From Winogradskyella aurantia (lineage in GTDB: Bacteria; Bacteroidota; Bacteroidia; Flavobacteriales; Flavobacteriaceae): a stretch of DNA of 64,000 nucleotides. The notes under the pieces are model-generated. The model had not been told where the DNA came from. It saw nothing but the letters and a program-made list of their open reading frames with translations, and made no database searches. Of this stretch, positions 45,501-55,443 are shown piece after piece. The translations under genes and the position numbers were made by a program. The DNA lies in NCBI RefSeq assembly GCF_002266855.1, contig NZ_NGJN01000008.1, positions 62,001 to 126,000 of the forward strand. The letters are read 5' to 3'. Every line of letters begins with the position of its first letter. The stretch's first letter is position 1.

Positions 45501-46613
45501 TTAAAGCTTATCAATCACAGCACTTAAGCGCACTGTTATTTCTTCAATACTGCCCACACCGTTAACACCAAAGTATTTGTTTTGATCTGAATAGTAATCC
45601 TTTAAAATCGCTGTTTTATCGTAATATTCCTTAATCCTGTTTCTAATAATGCCTTCATCAGCATCATCTGCTCTACCACTTGTTTTTCCGCGTTCTAGAA
45701 GACGTTTAACCAAAACCTCATCATCGACCTCTAAGGCCACCATAGCATTAATCTGAGAGTCCTTAGAATCCATCAGCTGATCTAATGCTTTTGCCTGGGC
45801 GTTTGTTCTTGGGAAACCATCGAAAATAAAACCTTTGGCATCTGTATTTTTCTCAACTTCCTTATTGAGCATATCAATCGTAACCTGATCTGGAACCAAT
45901 TCGCCCTTATCCATATACGACTTGGCAAGCATGCCTAGGGCTGTTTCATTCTTTATGTTATATCTAAAAACATCTCCTGTAGAAATATGTACCAAGTCAT
46001 ATTTTTCTTTTAGGAAATTTGCCTGTGTTCCTTTTCCTGCACCAGGAGGTCCAAAAAGCACTATATTAGTCATATGTTGTGTAGTTTTTAATTGATAAAC
46101 GCTAGGTAAATCCCTACCCAGTCCATTGTAGTCCAAACCATAGCCCACAATAAACTTATTGGGAATTTCTTTACCCACATAATGGAGTTTAAAATCCTTG
46201 TCGTATGCTTCCGGTTTATAAAATAGTGTAGCTATACGAAGGTCTTTAACCTTCTCATTTTTAAAAATCCTGTGAACTTCTTCAAGGGTATTACCTGAAT
46301 CAATAATATCTTCCAATATAACGACGGTCCTACCTGTTAAGTCTTGGGTTAGACCAATGAGTCGCTGTATATCTTCAGAGGACTTAACGCCTTCGTATGA
46401 GGCTAATTTTATAAAGGTGACTTCACAAGGTTTAGGGTACTTTTTAACGAAATCGCTAACCAACATAAAGGACCCATTCAAAATCCCAACAAATACAGGC
46501 ATTTCATCCCCTAGGTCAGCCACAATGGCATCCACCATGCTCTGAACAGCATTTTGAATTTCTTCCTCTGAGATAAATGGTTTAAAATATAAATCGTGAA
46601 GCTTTAGCACCAT
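45501..46613 (-). CDS. Fused hypoxanthine phosphoribosyltransferase and adenylate kinase
   Basis: 370 residues from ATG 46613, where MVLKLHDLYFKPFISEEEIQ begins. A longer frame to 46664 adds unlikely sequence. Residues ~1-178 are a complete hypoxanthine phosphoribosyltransferase with the PRPP loop LEDIIDSGNTL. From Met181 (ATG 46073) the sequence is a complete adenylate kinase: P-loop GPPGAGKGTQ, FDGFPR, and ADDADEGIIRNRIKEYY. The linker KTTQH is very short. It converts hypoxanthine to IMP and AMP to ADP. It is divergent from purKE. An internal start at 46073 could also make Adk alone. Confidence 0.9.
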   Translation of the reverse strand: MVLKLHDLYFKPFISEEEIQNAVQSMVDAIVADLGDEMPVFVGILNGSFMLVSDFVKKYPKPCEVTFIKLASYEGVKSSEDIQRLIGLTQDLTGRTVVILEDIIDSGNTLEEVHRIFKNEKVKDLRIATLFYKPEAYDKDFKLHYVGKEIPNKFIVGYGLDYNGLGRDLPSVYQLKTTQHMTNIVLFGPPGAGKGTQANFLKEKYDLVHISTGDVFRYNIKNETALGMLAKSYMDKGELVPDQVTIDMLNKEVEKNTDAKGFIFDGFPRTNAQAKALDQLMDSKDSQINAMVALEVDDEVLVKRLLERGKTSGRADDADEGIIRNRIKEYYDKTAILKDYYSDQNKYFGVNGVGSIEEITVRLSAVIDKL

Positions 46614-46704
46614 CGTAATAATTATCGAAAAACAAAGATAAAAATTTGTTGCAGCTATGGCCACATTGTATCCACGATTTTAAACACACTTCTATTATTT
46701 ACCT

Positions 46705-46712
46705 TATTTTTG
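46705..46712 (+). promoter_or_regulatory. -7 promoter element of purKE
   Basis: TATTTTTG matches TAnnTTTG exactly and lies 54 nt upstream of the purK ATG at 46767. The -33 position is T-rich (TTTT) but imperfect. The divergent hpt-adk start is at 46613, so this is a shared purine-metabolism intergenic region. Confidence 0.45.
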
Positions 46713-46766
46713 TATGTATTTTCAAAAAAATGTTTAATTAAGTTCCCGTGTTTATGGGAAAGGAGT

Positions 46767-47921
46767 ATGAACTATTTTTCTTCTAATTTTAAACTTGGTA
46801 TTCTCGGTGGTGGACAACTTGGTAAAATGATGTTATATCACACCCGAAAGTATGATATTTACACCTGTGTTATAGACCCCAGTAAAGATGCTCCTGCTCG
46901 GTTAGCCTGTGACGAATTTAGGGTGGGTGATTTACTCGATTACGATACGGTACTTGACTTTGGAAAACATGTGGATGTCTTAACCATTGAAATTGAAAAT
47001 GTTAATATCGATGCTTTAGAAACACTCGAGGATGAGGGCATTAAAGTATTTCCCTCAGCTAAAACCCTCAGGTCTATTCAAAATAAGGCGCAACAAAAAC
47101 TGTTCTATCGCGACCATAATATACCAACCGCTGATTTTTCAAGATTTGCCTATACCTCAGAAATTGAGGAAGCTGTTGAAAATGGTGGTTTAAGTTATCC
47201 CTTTGTGTGGAAAAGTGCTCGTTTCGGATATGATGGGATGGGCGTAAAAATCGTTAAGCGTTATACCGACCTTATAGATTTGCCCAATGTAGAATGTATA
47301 GCTGAAAAACTTATACCATTTAAAAATGAATTGGCGGTTATTGTAGCGCGAAACAGAAATGGAGATTTAAAAACCTATCCTGTAGTTGAGATGGAATTCC
47401 ATCCAGAGGCCAACCAAGTAGAATATGTGATTTGTCCAGCGAGAATAACCACTGAAGTCGCCAAAAAAGCAGAACTGATTGCCTTAAAAGCGGCATCAGC
47501 ATTTAAACATGTTGGCTTACTCGCTGTTGAAATGTTTCAGACAGAAAACGATGAAATTCTTGTAAACGAGGTTGCCCCAAGGCCTCACAATTCTGGACAT
47601 TATAGTATAGAAGCGAGTTATACGGACCAATTTGAACAACACCTTAGAGCCATCTTAAATTTACCACTTGGCAAAACCGAGAACAAAGTAGCTGGCGTTA
47701 TGGTTAATTTAGTCGGTGCCGAAAACCACGAAGGCAATGTCGTTTATAAGAATATTGAAAAAATTATGGCAATGGATGGTGTGACGCCTCATATTTATGG
47801 AAAAAAACAAACGCGACCATTTCGAAAAATGGGCCATGTTACCATTGTTAATGCGGATATTAGTGAAGCTAGAAAAATTGCAGAAAAAGTAAAACGAACA
47901 ATAGAAGTAATTAGTGATTAA
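46767..47921 (+). CDS. purK: 5-(carboxyamino)imidazole ribonucleotide synthase
   Basis: 384 residues from ATG 46767 (MNYFSSNFKLGILGGGQLGK). The open frame extends 19 codons upstream without family-like sequence. The ATP-grasp fold is seen in GGGQLGKMM, VWKSARFGYDGMGVKIV near residue 150, and ETGVAP-like NEVAPRPHNSGHYS near residue 270. PurK makes N5-CAIR from AIR, ATP and bicarbonate in purine synthesis. It is followed 3 nt later by purE. Confidence 0.95.
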   Translation: MNYFSSNFKLGILGGGQLGKMMLYHTRKYDIYTCVIDPSKDAPARLACDEFRVGDLLDYDTVLDFGKHVDVLTIEIENVNIDALETLEDEGIKVFPSAKTLRSIQNKAQQKLFYRDHNIPTADFSRFAYTSEIEEAVENGGLSYPFVWKSARFGYDGMGVKIVKRYTDLIDLPNVECIAEKLIPFKNELAVIVARNRNGDLKTYPVVEMEFHPEANQVEYVICPARITTEVAKKAELIALKAASAFKHVGLLAVEMFQTENDEILVNEVAPRPHNSGHYSIEASYTDQFEQHLRAILNLPLGKTENKVAGVMVNLVGAENHEGNVVYKNIEKIMAMDGVTPHIYGKKQTRPFRKMGHVTIVNADISEARKIAEKVKRTIEVISD

Positions 47922-47924
47922 ATT

Positions 47925-48404
47925 ATGAGTAAAGTTGGTGTTATAATGGGAAGCAAAAGCGATTTGCCTGTAATGCAAGACGCGATTGATATATTAAAAG
48001 GATTTGATATTGAGGTAGAAGTGGATATAGTATCTGCACATCGTACACCGGACAAATTATATGACTACGGTAAAAATGCACATGGCCGCGGTATAAAGGT
48101 CATCATAGCTGGCGCTGGAGGTGCTGCTCACCTGCCCGGAATGATTGCATCCCTATCGCCTCTGCCCGTAATTGGCGTGCCTGTTAAAAGTAGTAATTCT
48201 ATTGATGGCTGGGATTCAGTTTTGTCTATTTTACAAATGCCTGGAGGTGTTCCTGTAGCGACCGTTGCTCTTAATGGTGCGAAAAATGCTGGGATTTTGG
48301 CCGCCCAAATCCTCGGTAGCTCTGACCAATGTATTCTCGATAAAATCGTGGTGTATAAAAAAGGACTAGAAGCAAAGGTTAATGAGTCAGCTCAAGACCT
48401 TTAA
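47925..48404 (+). CDS. purE: N5-carboxyaminoimidazole ribonucleotide mutase
   Basis: 159 residues. Class I PurE motifs are visible: GSKSDLPVMQ at the N-terminus, SAHRTPDKLYDY (His and Arg of the active site, about residues 39-50), and AGAGGAAHLPGM near 65-76. It isomerises N5-CAIR to CAIR, the step directly after PurK. The operon pairing confirms both assignments. Confidence 0.97.
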   Translation: MSKVGVIMGSKSDLPVMQDAIDILKGFDIEVEVDIVSAHRTPDKLYDYGKNAHGRGIKVIIAGAGGAAHLPGMIASLSPLPVIGVPVKSSNSIDGWDSVLSILQMPGGVPVATVALNGAKNAGILAAQILGSSDQCILDKIVVYKKGLEAKVNESAQDL

Positions 48405-48586
48405 AAGCCCTGACCGAAGTCAAGGCTTAAAGCTATTAATCAACCTTATCCACACGATATTTGTGCTTTTAAAGATGCACAAAGGTAACTAAAATAGGAC
48501 CACTTTCTGAGTTTTTAAATTCATAAAAATCCGTTAAAATTCAGAATATCAGTAATGTATGTAAGAAATTTATGACCAATAAAATC

Positions 48587-50617
48587 ATGACCATTCTAAA
48601 TAAACCTTTTGAAACGCCCTATAATTCGGCGCCTTTCAGTCAAATAAAAAATGAAACGTTTTTACCCGCCTTTCAAAATGCAATAGCTAAAGCCAAACTT
48701 GAAATTGACGCTATTGCATCCAATAACGAGGCTCCAACTTTTAAAAATACCATTGAAGCCCTTGATTATGCAGGTGAAGAATTAGATAGAATTTCAAGTA
48801 TATTCTTTAATCTCAATTCCGCCGAAACCAATGACGCCATACAAAAAATTGCGCAAGAAGTATCACCTTTATTATCAGAGTTTAGCAACGATATCACCTT
48901 AAATGAAGCCTTGTTTAAACGCGTTAAAGCAGTCTACGATTCTAGGGCTACTTTACAATTGAGCACGGAACAAGAGACCTTACTTGATAAAAAATATAAA
49001 AGTTTCTCTAGAAATGGGGCCAACTTACCTGAGGATAAAAAGAAAACGCTTCGTGCTATTGATAAAGAATTGAGTCAACTAAAATTGAAGTTTGGCGAGC
49101 ATGTCTTAGCCGAAACCAATAAATTTGAAATGCACCTCACTGAGGAGTCTGATGTGGAAGGACTACCAGAAGGGGCTAAAGAAGCTGCAAAACATCTCGC
49201 TGAAAGCAAAGGTAAAACTGGTTGGATTATTAGTCTTGACTACCCCAGTTACATTCCGTTTATGACCTATGCAGATAACAGAATCCACAGAGAAAATTTA
49301 TCAAAGGCCTTTGGAAGTAAATGTTTTAAAAAAGACTCCTTAGATAATCAAGATATTGTAAAACGAATTGCCCAGTTGCGATTTGAGCGCGCTCAGCTAT
49401 TGGGTTATAAAACCCACGCCCATTTTGTTTTGGAACAGCGAATGGCCGAAACACCAGAAAAGGTTACGGATTTTTTAAATGACCTGTTAGAAAAGGCGAA
49501 GCCTGCAGCGCTAAAAGAATTTGATAACCTCAACGCCTTTGCCAATGAGTTAGATGGCATTGACCAACTTCAAAAATGGGATTCGGCGTATTATTCCGAA
49601 AAACTGAAGCAAAAATTATTCAGCTTAGACGATGAACAATTAAAACCTTATTTCAAACTAGAAAATGTCATAAACGGTGCCTTCACAGTTGCTGAGAAGT
49701 TATTTGGACTAAGATTTGAAGAAATACATTCTATTGATAAATACCACAAAGAGGTGTCCACCTTTAAAGTTGTAGATGCGGATAACGCCTTGGTTGCTAT
49801 TTTTTATGCTGACTTTTTTCCGAGAGCTGGCAAGCGTGATGGTGCATGGATGACCTCCTTTAAACCACAATATATTAAAAACGGCACTAATGAGCGACCC
49901 CATATTTCCATAGTCTGTAATTTTACCAAACCAACGGAAACAAAACCTTCACTATTAACTTTTAATGAAGTTACAACACTGTTCCATGAATTCGGCCATG
50001 CTTTGCACGGCATGTTAGCGAATACGACCTATCCTAGTTTATCCGGAACTAACGTCTACTGGGACTTCGTTGAATTACCAAGTCAGATTTTAGAGAACTG
50101 GTGCTATGAGGAAGAAACCCTAAAACTATTTGCTAAGCATTATGAAACGGGTGAGGTGATTCCAATTGCTTTAGTTGAAAAAATAAAGGCCTCTGCAAAC
50201 TTTTTAGAAGGAATGAAAACCTTAAGGCAATTGAGCTTTGGGCTACTAGACATGGCCTGGCATGGTATAGACCCAAGACCTTATAATGATGTTAAGGCCC
50301 ATGAGCTAGAGGCTTTCGGTGACACTAGTCTATATCCAGATATCGAAGAAAATTGCATGAGTACATCCTTTGCCCATATTTTTCAGGGCGGTTACTCTTC
50401 GGGCTATTATAGTTATAAGTGGGCTGAAGTTTTGGATGCTGATGCATTCGAGTACTTTAAACAAGAAGGTATTTTCAATAAAACGGTGGCCGATAAATTT
50501 AAGACTTATGTGTTATCTCAGGGTGGCACTGAAAATCCAATGACCTTATATAAAAAATTTAGGGGCCAAGAACCAAAGCCAGATGCCTTATTGAGACGTG
50601 CAGGCTTGTTAAAATAG
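48587..50617 (+). CDS. M3-family metallopeptidase (oligopeptidase A/Dcp type)
   Basis: 676 residues from ATG 48587 (MTILNKPFETPYNSAPFSQI); a second ATG five codons upstream (48572) is possible. The zinc motif HEFGH begins at His467, followed by NWCYEEE carrying the third ligand region. The C-terminal signature is FAHIFQGGYSSGYYSYKWAE. No signal peptide is visible, so a cytoplasmic oligopeptidase is likely. Thimet-like and Dcp-like members are hard to separate. Confidence 0.93.
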   Translation: MTILNKPFETPYNSAPFSQIKNETFLPAFQNAIAKAKLEIDAIASNNEAPTFKNTIEALDYAGEELDRISSIFFNLNSAETNDAIQKIAQEVSPLLSEFSNDITLNEALFKRVKAVYDSRATLQLSTEQETLLDKKYKSFSRNGANLPEDKKKTLRAIDKELSQLKLKFGEHVLAETNKFEMHLTEESDVEGLPEGAKEAAKHLAESKGKTGWIISLDYPSYIPFMTYADNRIHRENLSKAFGSKCFKKDSLDNQDIVKRIAQLRFERAQLLGYKTHAHFVLEQRMAETPEKVTDFLNDLLEKAKPAALKEFDNLNAFANELDGIDQLQKWDSAYYSEKLKQKLFSLDDEQLKPYFKLENVINGAFTVAEKLFGLRFEEIHSIDKYHKEVSTFKVVDADNALVAIFYADFFPRAGKRDGAWMTSFKPQYIKNGTNERPHISIVCNFTKPTETKPSLLTFNEVTTLFHEFGHALHGMLANTTYPSLSGTNVYWDFVELPSQILENWCYEEETLKLFAKHYETGEVIPIALVEKIKASANFLEGMKTLRQLSFGLLDMAWHGIDPRPYNDVKAHELEAFGDTSLYPDIEENCMSTSFAHIFQGGYSSGYYSYKWAEVLDADAFEYFKQEGIFNKTVADKFKTYVLSQGGTENPMTLYKKFRGQEPKPDALLRRAGLLK

Positions 50618-50642
50618 ACTACAGAATGTCGTTTATTTAATC

Positions 50643-50650
50643 TATTTTTG
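50643..50650 (+). promoter_or_regulatory. -7 element upstream of the ECF sigma gene
   Basis: TATTTTTG matches TAnnTTTG and ends 19 nt before the ATG at 50670. The -33 position does not match well. It suggests transcription by the housekeeping sigma; I see no obvious autoregulatory ECF promoter. Confidence 0.4.
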
Positions 50651-50669
50651 AAAAAGGAAGGACATTAAA

Positions 50670-51227
50670 ATGCCAAAGCATCAACTAGACCCTAATACTT
50701 GGATACAGTTATATTCAGACTACCTCTTTAATTACACAATTTCTCGTGTCAACGACAAGGAAGTTGCTAAAGATTTGGTCTCTGAAACCTTCTTGGCCGC
50801 ACTTAAGTCTATGAAAAACTTTAAGGGCGAAGCAAGTGAACGCACTTGGTTAACCTCTATATTAAAACGCAAAGTAATAGACCATTACCGCAAAATAAAT
50901 TCCAAAAAAGGCAAAGCTGAAGTACGTATGGCCTTAAATGATAATCTTGAAAATGACGGAGGTGATTGGCTTGAAGAACGCGTTGCAGACCCTTTCGATA
51001 AAACTGCTGAAGATAAATTAGAAAATTCTGAATTGAAAGATGCTATATTTAATTGTCTTGGTAAACTTCCTGAAAAACAAGCAGAGGTATTTAAGATGAA
51101 GACAATCTTAGGATACGAAACAGAAACGATTTGTAATGAATTGGACATCACTGCGTCTAATCTTTGGGTGCTTATTCATAGGGCAAGAACATCCCTAGCT
51201 AGTTGCCTAGAAAAAAATTGGTTTTAA
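50670..51227 (+). CDS. ECF-type RNA polymerase sigma-70 family factor
   Basis: 185 residues. Region 2 is FNYTISRVNDKEVAKDLVSETFLAALKSMKNFKG, with the helix ERTWLTSILKRKVIDHYRK recognising the -10. Region 4 is LGKLPEKQAEVFKMK, then ETICNELDITASNLWVLIHRAR. Region 3 is replaced by a linker rich in acidic residues (about 85-125). A small Cys/His protein follows 3 nt later, as for sigma/anti-sigma pairs. Confidence 0.93.
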   Translation: MPKHQLDPNTWIQLYSDYLFNYTISRVNDKEVAKDLVSETFLAALKSMKNFKGEASERTWLTSILKRKVIDHYRKINSKKGKAEVRMALNDNLENDGGDWLEERVADPFDKTAEDKLENSELKDAIFNCLGKLPEKQAEVFKMKTILGYETETICNELDITASNLWVLIHRARTSLASCLEKNWF

Positions 51228-51230
51228 TTT

Positions 51231-51482
51231 ATGGGGTTATTTAACATAAAATGTAATCAGGCTGGACACATATGCGATAAGAGCCAATACGACGAGGCCA
51301 AATTTTGGGAGATCCTCAAACTTAAGATTCATCATCTCTATTGTGAGGTGTGCAGAAAGCATTCCAAGCGCAATGCAACATTGACCCAACTTGTCAAATC
51401 CTCTAAAATCGAGATACTAGACCAACAAACCAAAGAAGATATTCAACGTCAATTCCAAAAAGAATTAGCCAAGCATCAATAA
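51231..51482 (+). CDS. Small Cys/His protein, anti-sigma (ZAS-like) candidate
   Basis: 83 residues, highly charged, with no transmembrane helix. The segment HHLYCEVCRKH (about residues 39-49) fits H-x3-C-x2-C, the zinc anti-sigma motif. An N-terminal CNQAGHIC adds further ligands. The start is 3 nt after the sigma gene stop, so the pair is translationally coupled. It could sequester the sigma factor in response to redox or zinc. Homologues near gcvP may be misannotated as glycine dehydrogenase. Confidence 0.7.
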   Translation: MGLFNIKCNQAGHICDKSQYDEAKFWEILKLKIHHLYCEVCRKHSKRNATLTQLVKSSKIEILDQQTKEDIQRQFQKELAKHQ

Positions 51483-52298
51483 AACTATAAGCCACAGTAT
51501 AGGAAGACCCTCTACCCAAAATGCGCTGTAGTATTTCGATTGACTTTTATTAGAAAACACCAACAGCACAAGCGTGATTGCTGTTATCAGCACGATGGAG
51601 ATTACATCAATTCTAGACAGGTTTTTTTTCAAAAATTCTAACATTAAAAACACCATTAACATAAAAACACCTATAATCTTCGTATTTCTTACACCTATTT
51701 TCTGAGGTATTGTGGCCAGCCTTAAATTATCATAATTTAAATCCCTAATCTCAAAAGGGAGCATTAATACCAAAACGAATAAAAAGCGCTGAACCATAGT
51801 TGTCACAATATTTGAATCGATTGCAACTGAGGCATTCATTACAGGTATGAGAACTGTAGCCATTGTCCAAACCAGGGCAATTACATAAATTTTGATACCA
51901 CTTATTTCTCTCAAATTTCTATGATCGTCAAATAATAGTCTTTTAGGTATTAAAGGAATAGCATAAAGAAAAGTAATTATGCCCAAAACACCTATTAAAA
52001 CAAAGGTTTGACTCTGTAGTCTAGCCAAGTAAAATAACATAGCACCCAAAGCCACTAAAGATAAAAATTGAATAGCCCCAAGCGAGGTGGCTAACTTTCG
52101 ATGATGAAATTTTACAAAACCAAAATACTTCACAAAATTATAAGCCACAATAGTCGCAAAAAACACAAAATACAAGCTGTTTTCATCATAGGATAAATTA
52201 AACCGAATAAGGGTAATCCGCGTAAGCGCATAAACTGCTATTGCTACATGTATACTGCTATTGATATAAAAATTAAATAAGCCTTTCAAATACTTCAC
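51465..52298 (-). CDS. UbiA-like membrane protein
   Basis: 277 residues with about eight to nine transmembrane helices. LPFEIRDLNYDNLRLATIPQ followed by KIGVRNTKIIG (about residues 185-215) corresponds to the second Asp-rich motif of UbiA prenyltransferases. The first aspartate motif NDxxD reads YNFVKYFGF here, so the Mg-binding acidic pair is missing. It may be a non-catalytic relative or use another substrate. It ends 18 nt inside the convergent anti-sigma gene. Confidence 0.65.
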   Translation of the reverse strand: MKYLKGLFNFYINSSIHVAIAVYALTRITLIRFNLSYDENSLYFVFFATIVAYNFVKYFGFVKFHHRKLATSLGAIQFLSLVALGAMLFYLARLQSQTFVLIGVLGIITFLYAIPLIPKRLLFDDHRNLREISGIKIYVIALVWTMATVLIPVMNASVAIDSNIVTTMVQRFLFVLVLMLPFEIRDLNYDNLRLATIPQKIGVRNTKIIGVFMLMVFLMLEFLKKNLSRIDVISIVLITAITLVLLVFSNKSQSKYYSAFWVEGLPILWLIVLLMLG

Positions 52299-52384
52299 TT
52301 GGTAAAAGTAATTAAAGTGTTAATAAGAGCCGGTTTCGGTTAAAAACTTTAGTATTCCTTAACGAAATAAAATAGGTAAATGCG

Positions 52385-52392
52385 TATTTTTG
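52385..52392 (+). promoter_or_regulatory. -7 promoter element of gcvP
   Basis: TATTTTTG matches TAnnTTTG exactly and ends 29 nt before the gcvP ATG at 52422. The -33 region is AT-rich without a TTTG at the ideal spacing. No glycine riboswitch fold is apparent in the 123-nt intergenic region. Confidence 0.45.
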
Positions 52393-52421
52393 CACTTTAA
52401 AAAATTAAGCGAATAAAAGGA

Positions 52422-55271
52422 ATGGATACAACCTCTTTTGCATTAAGACACATTGGCCCACGTCGGGAAGAACAAAAAGCCATGCTCAACACCATTGGTG
52501 TTACTAGTATAGAACAATTGGTATCTGAAACTGTACCTTCTGAAATCCGTCTGAAAAAAGACTTAGACTTAGATGAGGCCATGAGTGAGCAAGAGTATTT
52601 AGAGCACATTTATGAACTGTCCCAGCTTAATAAAGTCTTTAAAACCTACATTGGACTGGGATATCATCCTACAAACTTACCCGCGGTAATCCAACGTAAC
52701 ATCTTGGAAAATCCGGGTTGGTATACGGCTTATACACCTTACCAGGCAGAAATAGCCCAGGGAAGACTTGAGGCTCTTTTAAATTTTCAGACCATGGTTA
52801 TTGACCTAACTGGGATGGAAATTTCCAATGCGTCATTACTTGATGAAAGTACTGCGGCTGCGGAAGCCATGGCGTTGTTATTTGCTGTAAGAGAGCGTGA
52901 TCAGAAGAAAGATGGCGTCAATAAATTCTTCGTTTCAGATACAATTTTACCACAAACGCTATCACTATTAGAAACACGAGCTACGCCTATAGGCATTGAA
53001 TTAGTTATTGGTAATGAGACAGAGTTTGACTATTCTAACAAGTACTTCGGAGCTCTTTTGCAGTACCCGGGAAAAGATGGCCAGATTACAGATATTAAAA
53101 CCTTTATAGAAAAAGCAAATGCTGCTCAAATTAAAGTGGCAGTAGCAGCCGATATTTTAAGCTTAATTAAACTAGAAGCACCAGGTAAATTTGGAGCCGA
53201 TATCGTTGTTGGCACCACCCAACGTTTTGGGATTCCAATGGGTTACGGCGGGCCACATGCAGCTTATTTTGCTACAAAAGAAGCCTATAAGCGTTTCCTA
53301 CCTGGACGCATCATCGGTGTTACACGAGATATGAATGGCAACCGTGCGCTGCGTATGGCTTTGCAAACACGCGAGCAACACATCAAGCGCGACAAGGCCA
53401 CATCCAATATTTGCACAGCGCAAGTATTATTAGCTGTAATGGCTGGAATGTATGCTGTCTATCACGGTCCTAAAGGTCTCGAGTTTATTGCTAATAAAGT
53501 GACTAATTCTGCAGCTACACTAGCTGAGGCCCTAGAAAGTTTAGGTATCCCACAAATAAATACCCATTACTTTGATACCCTTCAATTAAAGGCAAATGCC
53601 GCAAATGTGCGCTCAGTTGCAGAAGCCCACAAGATAAATTTTTACTATCCAGATGCTGAGACAGTAACTATTTCCTTAAATGAGACTACTTCCATTTCAG
53701 ATTTAAATGATATCATCTCCATTTTTGAAGAGGTTACAGGAAAAACAACCGATAAAATCACATCGCTTTTAAATGAGAACACCATTCCTGGAGCTTTAAA
53801 ACGCCAAACAGACTTCTTAACGTTTGATGTTTTTAATTCCTACCATTCCGAAACGGAATTAATGCGATATATCAAGCGACTAGAGCGAAAAGATTTAGCC
53901 CTGAATCATTCAATGATTTCCTTAGGCTCATGTACAATGAAATTAAATGCCGCTTCTGAAATGTTGCCACTAAGCTGGAATAGCTGGGGCAATATGCATC
54001 CATTTGTACCCATTGCGCAAGCAAAAGGTTATACAACCATGCTAAAGGCATTAGAAAAACAGTTAACGGAAATTACAGGATTTGCTGGTACTTCGCTGCA
54101 GCCTAACTCTGGCGCACAAGGCGAATTTGCCGGATTGATGGTTATTAGAGCCTATCATCATTCTAGAGGTGATGACCATAGAAATATTTGTTTGATCCCC
54201 TCCTCTGCACATGGCACTAACCCAGCAAGTGCGGTAATGGCTGGTATGAAAGTCGTAGTTACTAAAGCCTCAGAAGACGGCAATATTGATGTTGACGATT
54301 TGCGAGCTAAAGCAGAATTGCACAAGGACAACTTAGCTGCTTTAATGATTACTTATCCGTCTACACATGGCGTTTATGAATCAGCAATTAAAGAGATTAC
54401 GCAAATCATCCATGACAATGGCGGACAAGTTTACATGGATGGTGCAAATATGAACGCACAAGTAGGTTTAACAAACCCAGGAAATATTGGTGCAGACGTT
54501 TGCCATCTTAATTTACATAAAACATTTGCAATACCTCATGGTGGTGGTGGCCCAGGCGTAGGTCCAATTTGCGTTGCCAAACAATTGGTCCCCTTCCTAC
54601 CAGGAAACCCTATTATAGAAACCGGTGGCAATCAAGCTATAACGTCGATATCAGCAGCACCCTTTGGTTCTTCTTTAGCATGTATTATTTCGTACGGTTA
54701 CATAAAGATGTTGGGTGCTAAAGGCTTAAAGCAAGCAACTGAAGTAGCCATATTAAATGCCAATTATATTAAAGAACGTCTAGAAGGTCACTACAAAACG
54801 CTATATACTGGAGAACACGGTAGAGCTGCACATGAGATGATCATAGACTGTCGCTCATTTAAGTCACACGGTATTGAAGTGGTTGATATAGCAAAGCGCC
54901 TAATGGACTATGGGTTTCATGCACCAACCGTATCATTCCCTGTGGCTGGCACCATGATGATAGAACCAACAGAAAGCGAAAGCAAAGCTGAAATGGATCG
55001 TTTTTGTGATGCTATGATTGCTATCCGTCAAGAAATTGATGCAGTTTCTGCGGACGACCCTAATAGTACTCTGAAAAATGCACCACATACGTTGGATATG
55101 TTGACCTCAGACGAATGGTTATTCCCTTATTCAAGGGAAAAGGCTGCATTCCCATTAGACTATGTTAGAGACAACAAATTTTGGCCCACCGTAAGACGGG
55201 TTGACGAAGCCTACGGGGACAGAAATCTTATTTGTAGTTGTGCGCCAATTGAAGATTATATTGAAGCATAG
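52422..55271 (+). CDS. gcvP: Glycine dehydrogenase (decarboxylating), P-protein
   Basis: 949 residues, the fused one-chain form of the glycine cleavage system P-protein. The N-terminal half has [20 protein letters not shown]; the C-terminal half has the PLP lysine Lys700 in [18 protein letters not shown], and [12 protein letters not shown] near residue 600. It decarboxylates glycine and passes the aminomethyl group to H-protein. gcvH and gcvT are not in this window. A strong terminator follows. Confidence 0.98.
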   Translation: MDTTSFALRHIGPRREEQKAMLNTIGVTSIEQLVSETVPSEIRLKKDLDLDEAMSEQEYLEHIYELSQLNKVFKTYIGLGYHPTNLPAVIQRNILENPGWYTAYTPYQAEIAQGRLEALLNFQTMVIDLTGMEISNASLLDESTAAAEAMALLFAVRERDQKKDGVNKFFVSDTILPQTLSLLETRATPIGIELVIGNETEFDYSNKYFGALLQYPGKDGQITDIKTFIEKANAAQIKVAVAADILSLIKLEAPGKFGADIVVGTTQRFGIPMGYGGPHAAYFATKEAYKRFLPGRIIGVTRDMNGNRALRMALQTREQHIKRDKATSNICTAQVLLAVMAGMYAVYHGPKGLEFIANKVTNSAATLAEALESLGIPQINTHYFDTLQLKANAANVRSVAEAHKINFYYPDAETVTISLNETTSISDLNDIISIFEEVTGKTTDKITSLLNENTIPGALKRQTDFLTFDVFNSYHSETELMRYIKRLERKDLALNHSMISLGSCTMKLNAASEMLPLSWNSWGNMHPFVPIAQAKGYTTMLKALEKQLTEITGFAGTSLQPNSGAQGEFAGLMVIRAYHHSRGDDHRNICLIPSSAHGTNPASAVMAGMKVVVTKASEDGNIDVDDLRAKAELHKDNLAALMITYPSTHGVYESAIKEITQIIHDNGGQVYMDGANMNAQVGLTNPGNIGADVCHLNLHKTFAIPHGGGGPGVGPICVAKQLVPFLPGNPIIETGGNQAITSISAAPFGSSLACIISYGYIKMLGAKGLKQATEVAILNANYIKERLEGHYKTLYTGEHGRAAHEMIIDCRSFKSHGIEVVDIAKRLMDYGFHAPTVSFPVAGTMMIEPTESESKAEMDRFCDAMIAIRQEIDAVSADDPNSTLKNAPHTLDMLTSDEWLFPYSREKAAFPLDYVRDNKFWPTVRRVDEAYGDRNLICSCAPIEDYIEA

Positions 55272-55287
55272 CCAAATAATTTTAAAT

Positions 55288-55318
55288 AAAAAAAGCGTTC
55301 AAATAGAACGCTTTTTTT
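55288..55318 (+). terminator. Rho-independent terminator of gcvP
   Basis: AAAAAAAGCGTTC pairs with GAACGCTTTTTTT around an AAATA loop: 13 pairs, the outer ones A-T, ending in a seven-T run. It lies 16 nt after the gcvP stop, the clearest intrinsic terminator in the window, and its A-run makes it potentially bidirectional. Confidence 0.9.
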
Positions 55319-55362
55319 ACAATATTGATAGCTTTTTTAGAGTATTCTAAGAATTTTTTAAA

Positions 55363-55404
55363 AATCTGATTTTTATGCAGTCAAAAAACATAAAAAATCA
55401 GATT
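55363..55404. repeat. Inverted repeat upstream of the fabH-like gene
   Basis: AATCTGATTTTT and AAAAATCAGATT are perfect 12-bp inverted arms separated by 18 nt, between the gcvP terminator and the fabH-like start at 55444. No T-run follows the second arm. It could be an operator or a leader hairpin; a linked regulator is not evident. Confidence 0.5.
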
Positions 55405-55443
55405 ATTAGTTAGTTTAGTAAATCAAATTTAACAAAATAAGGT

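Noticed and set aside
48405..48428. Imperfect hairpin after purE as a terminator
   Set aside because: The stem is short with an internal mismatch and no T-run follows.
52299..52421. Glycine riboswitch upstream of gcvP
   Set aside because: The 123-nt region is AT-rich, short, and shows no tandem aptamer-like structure.
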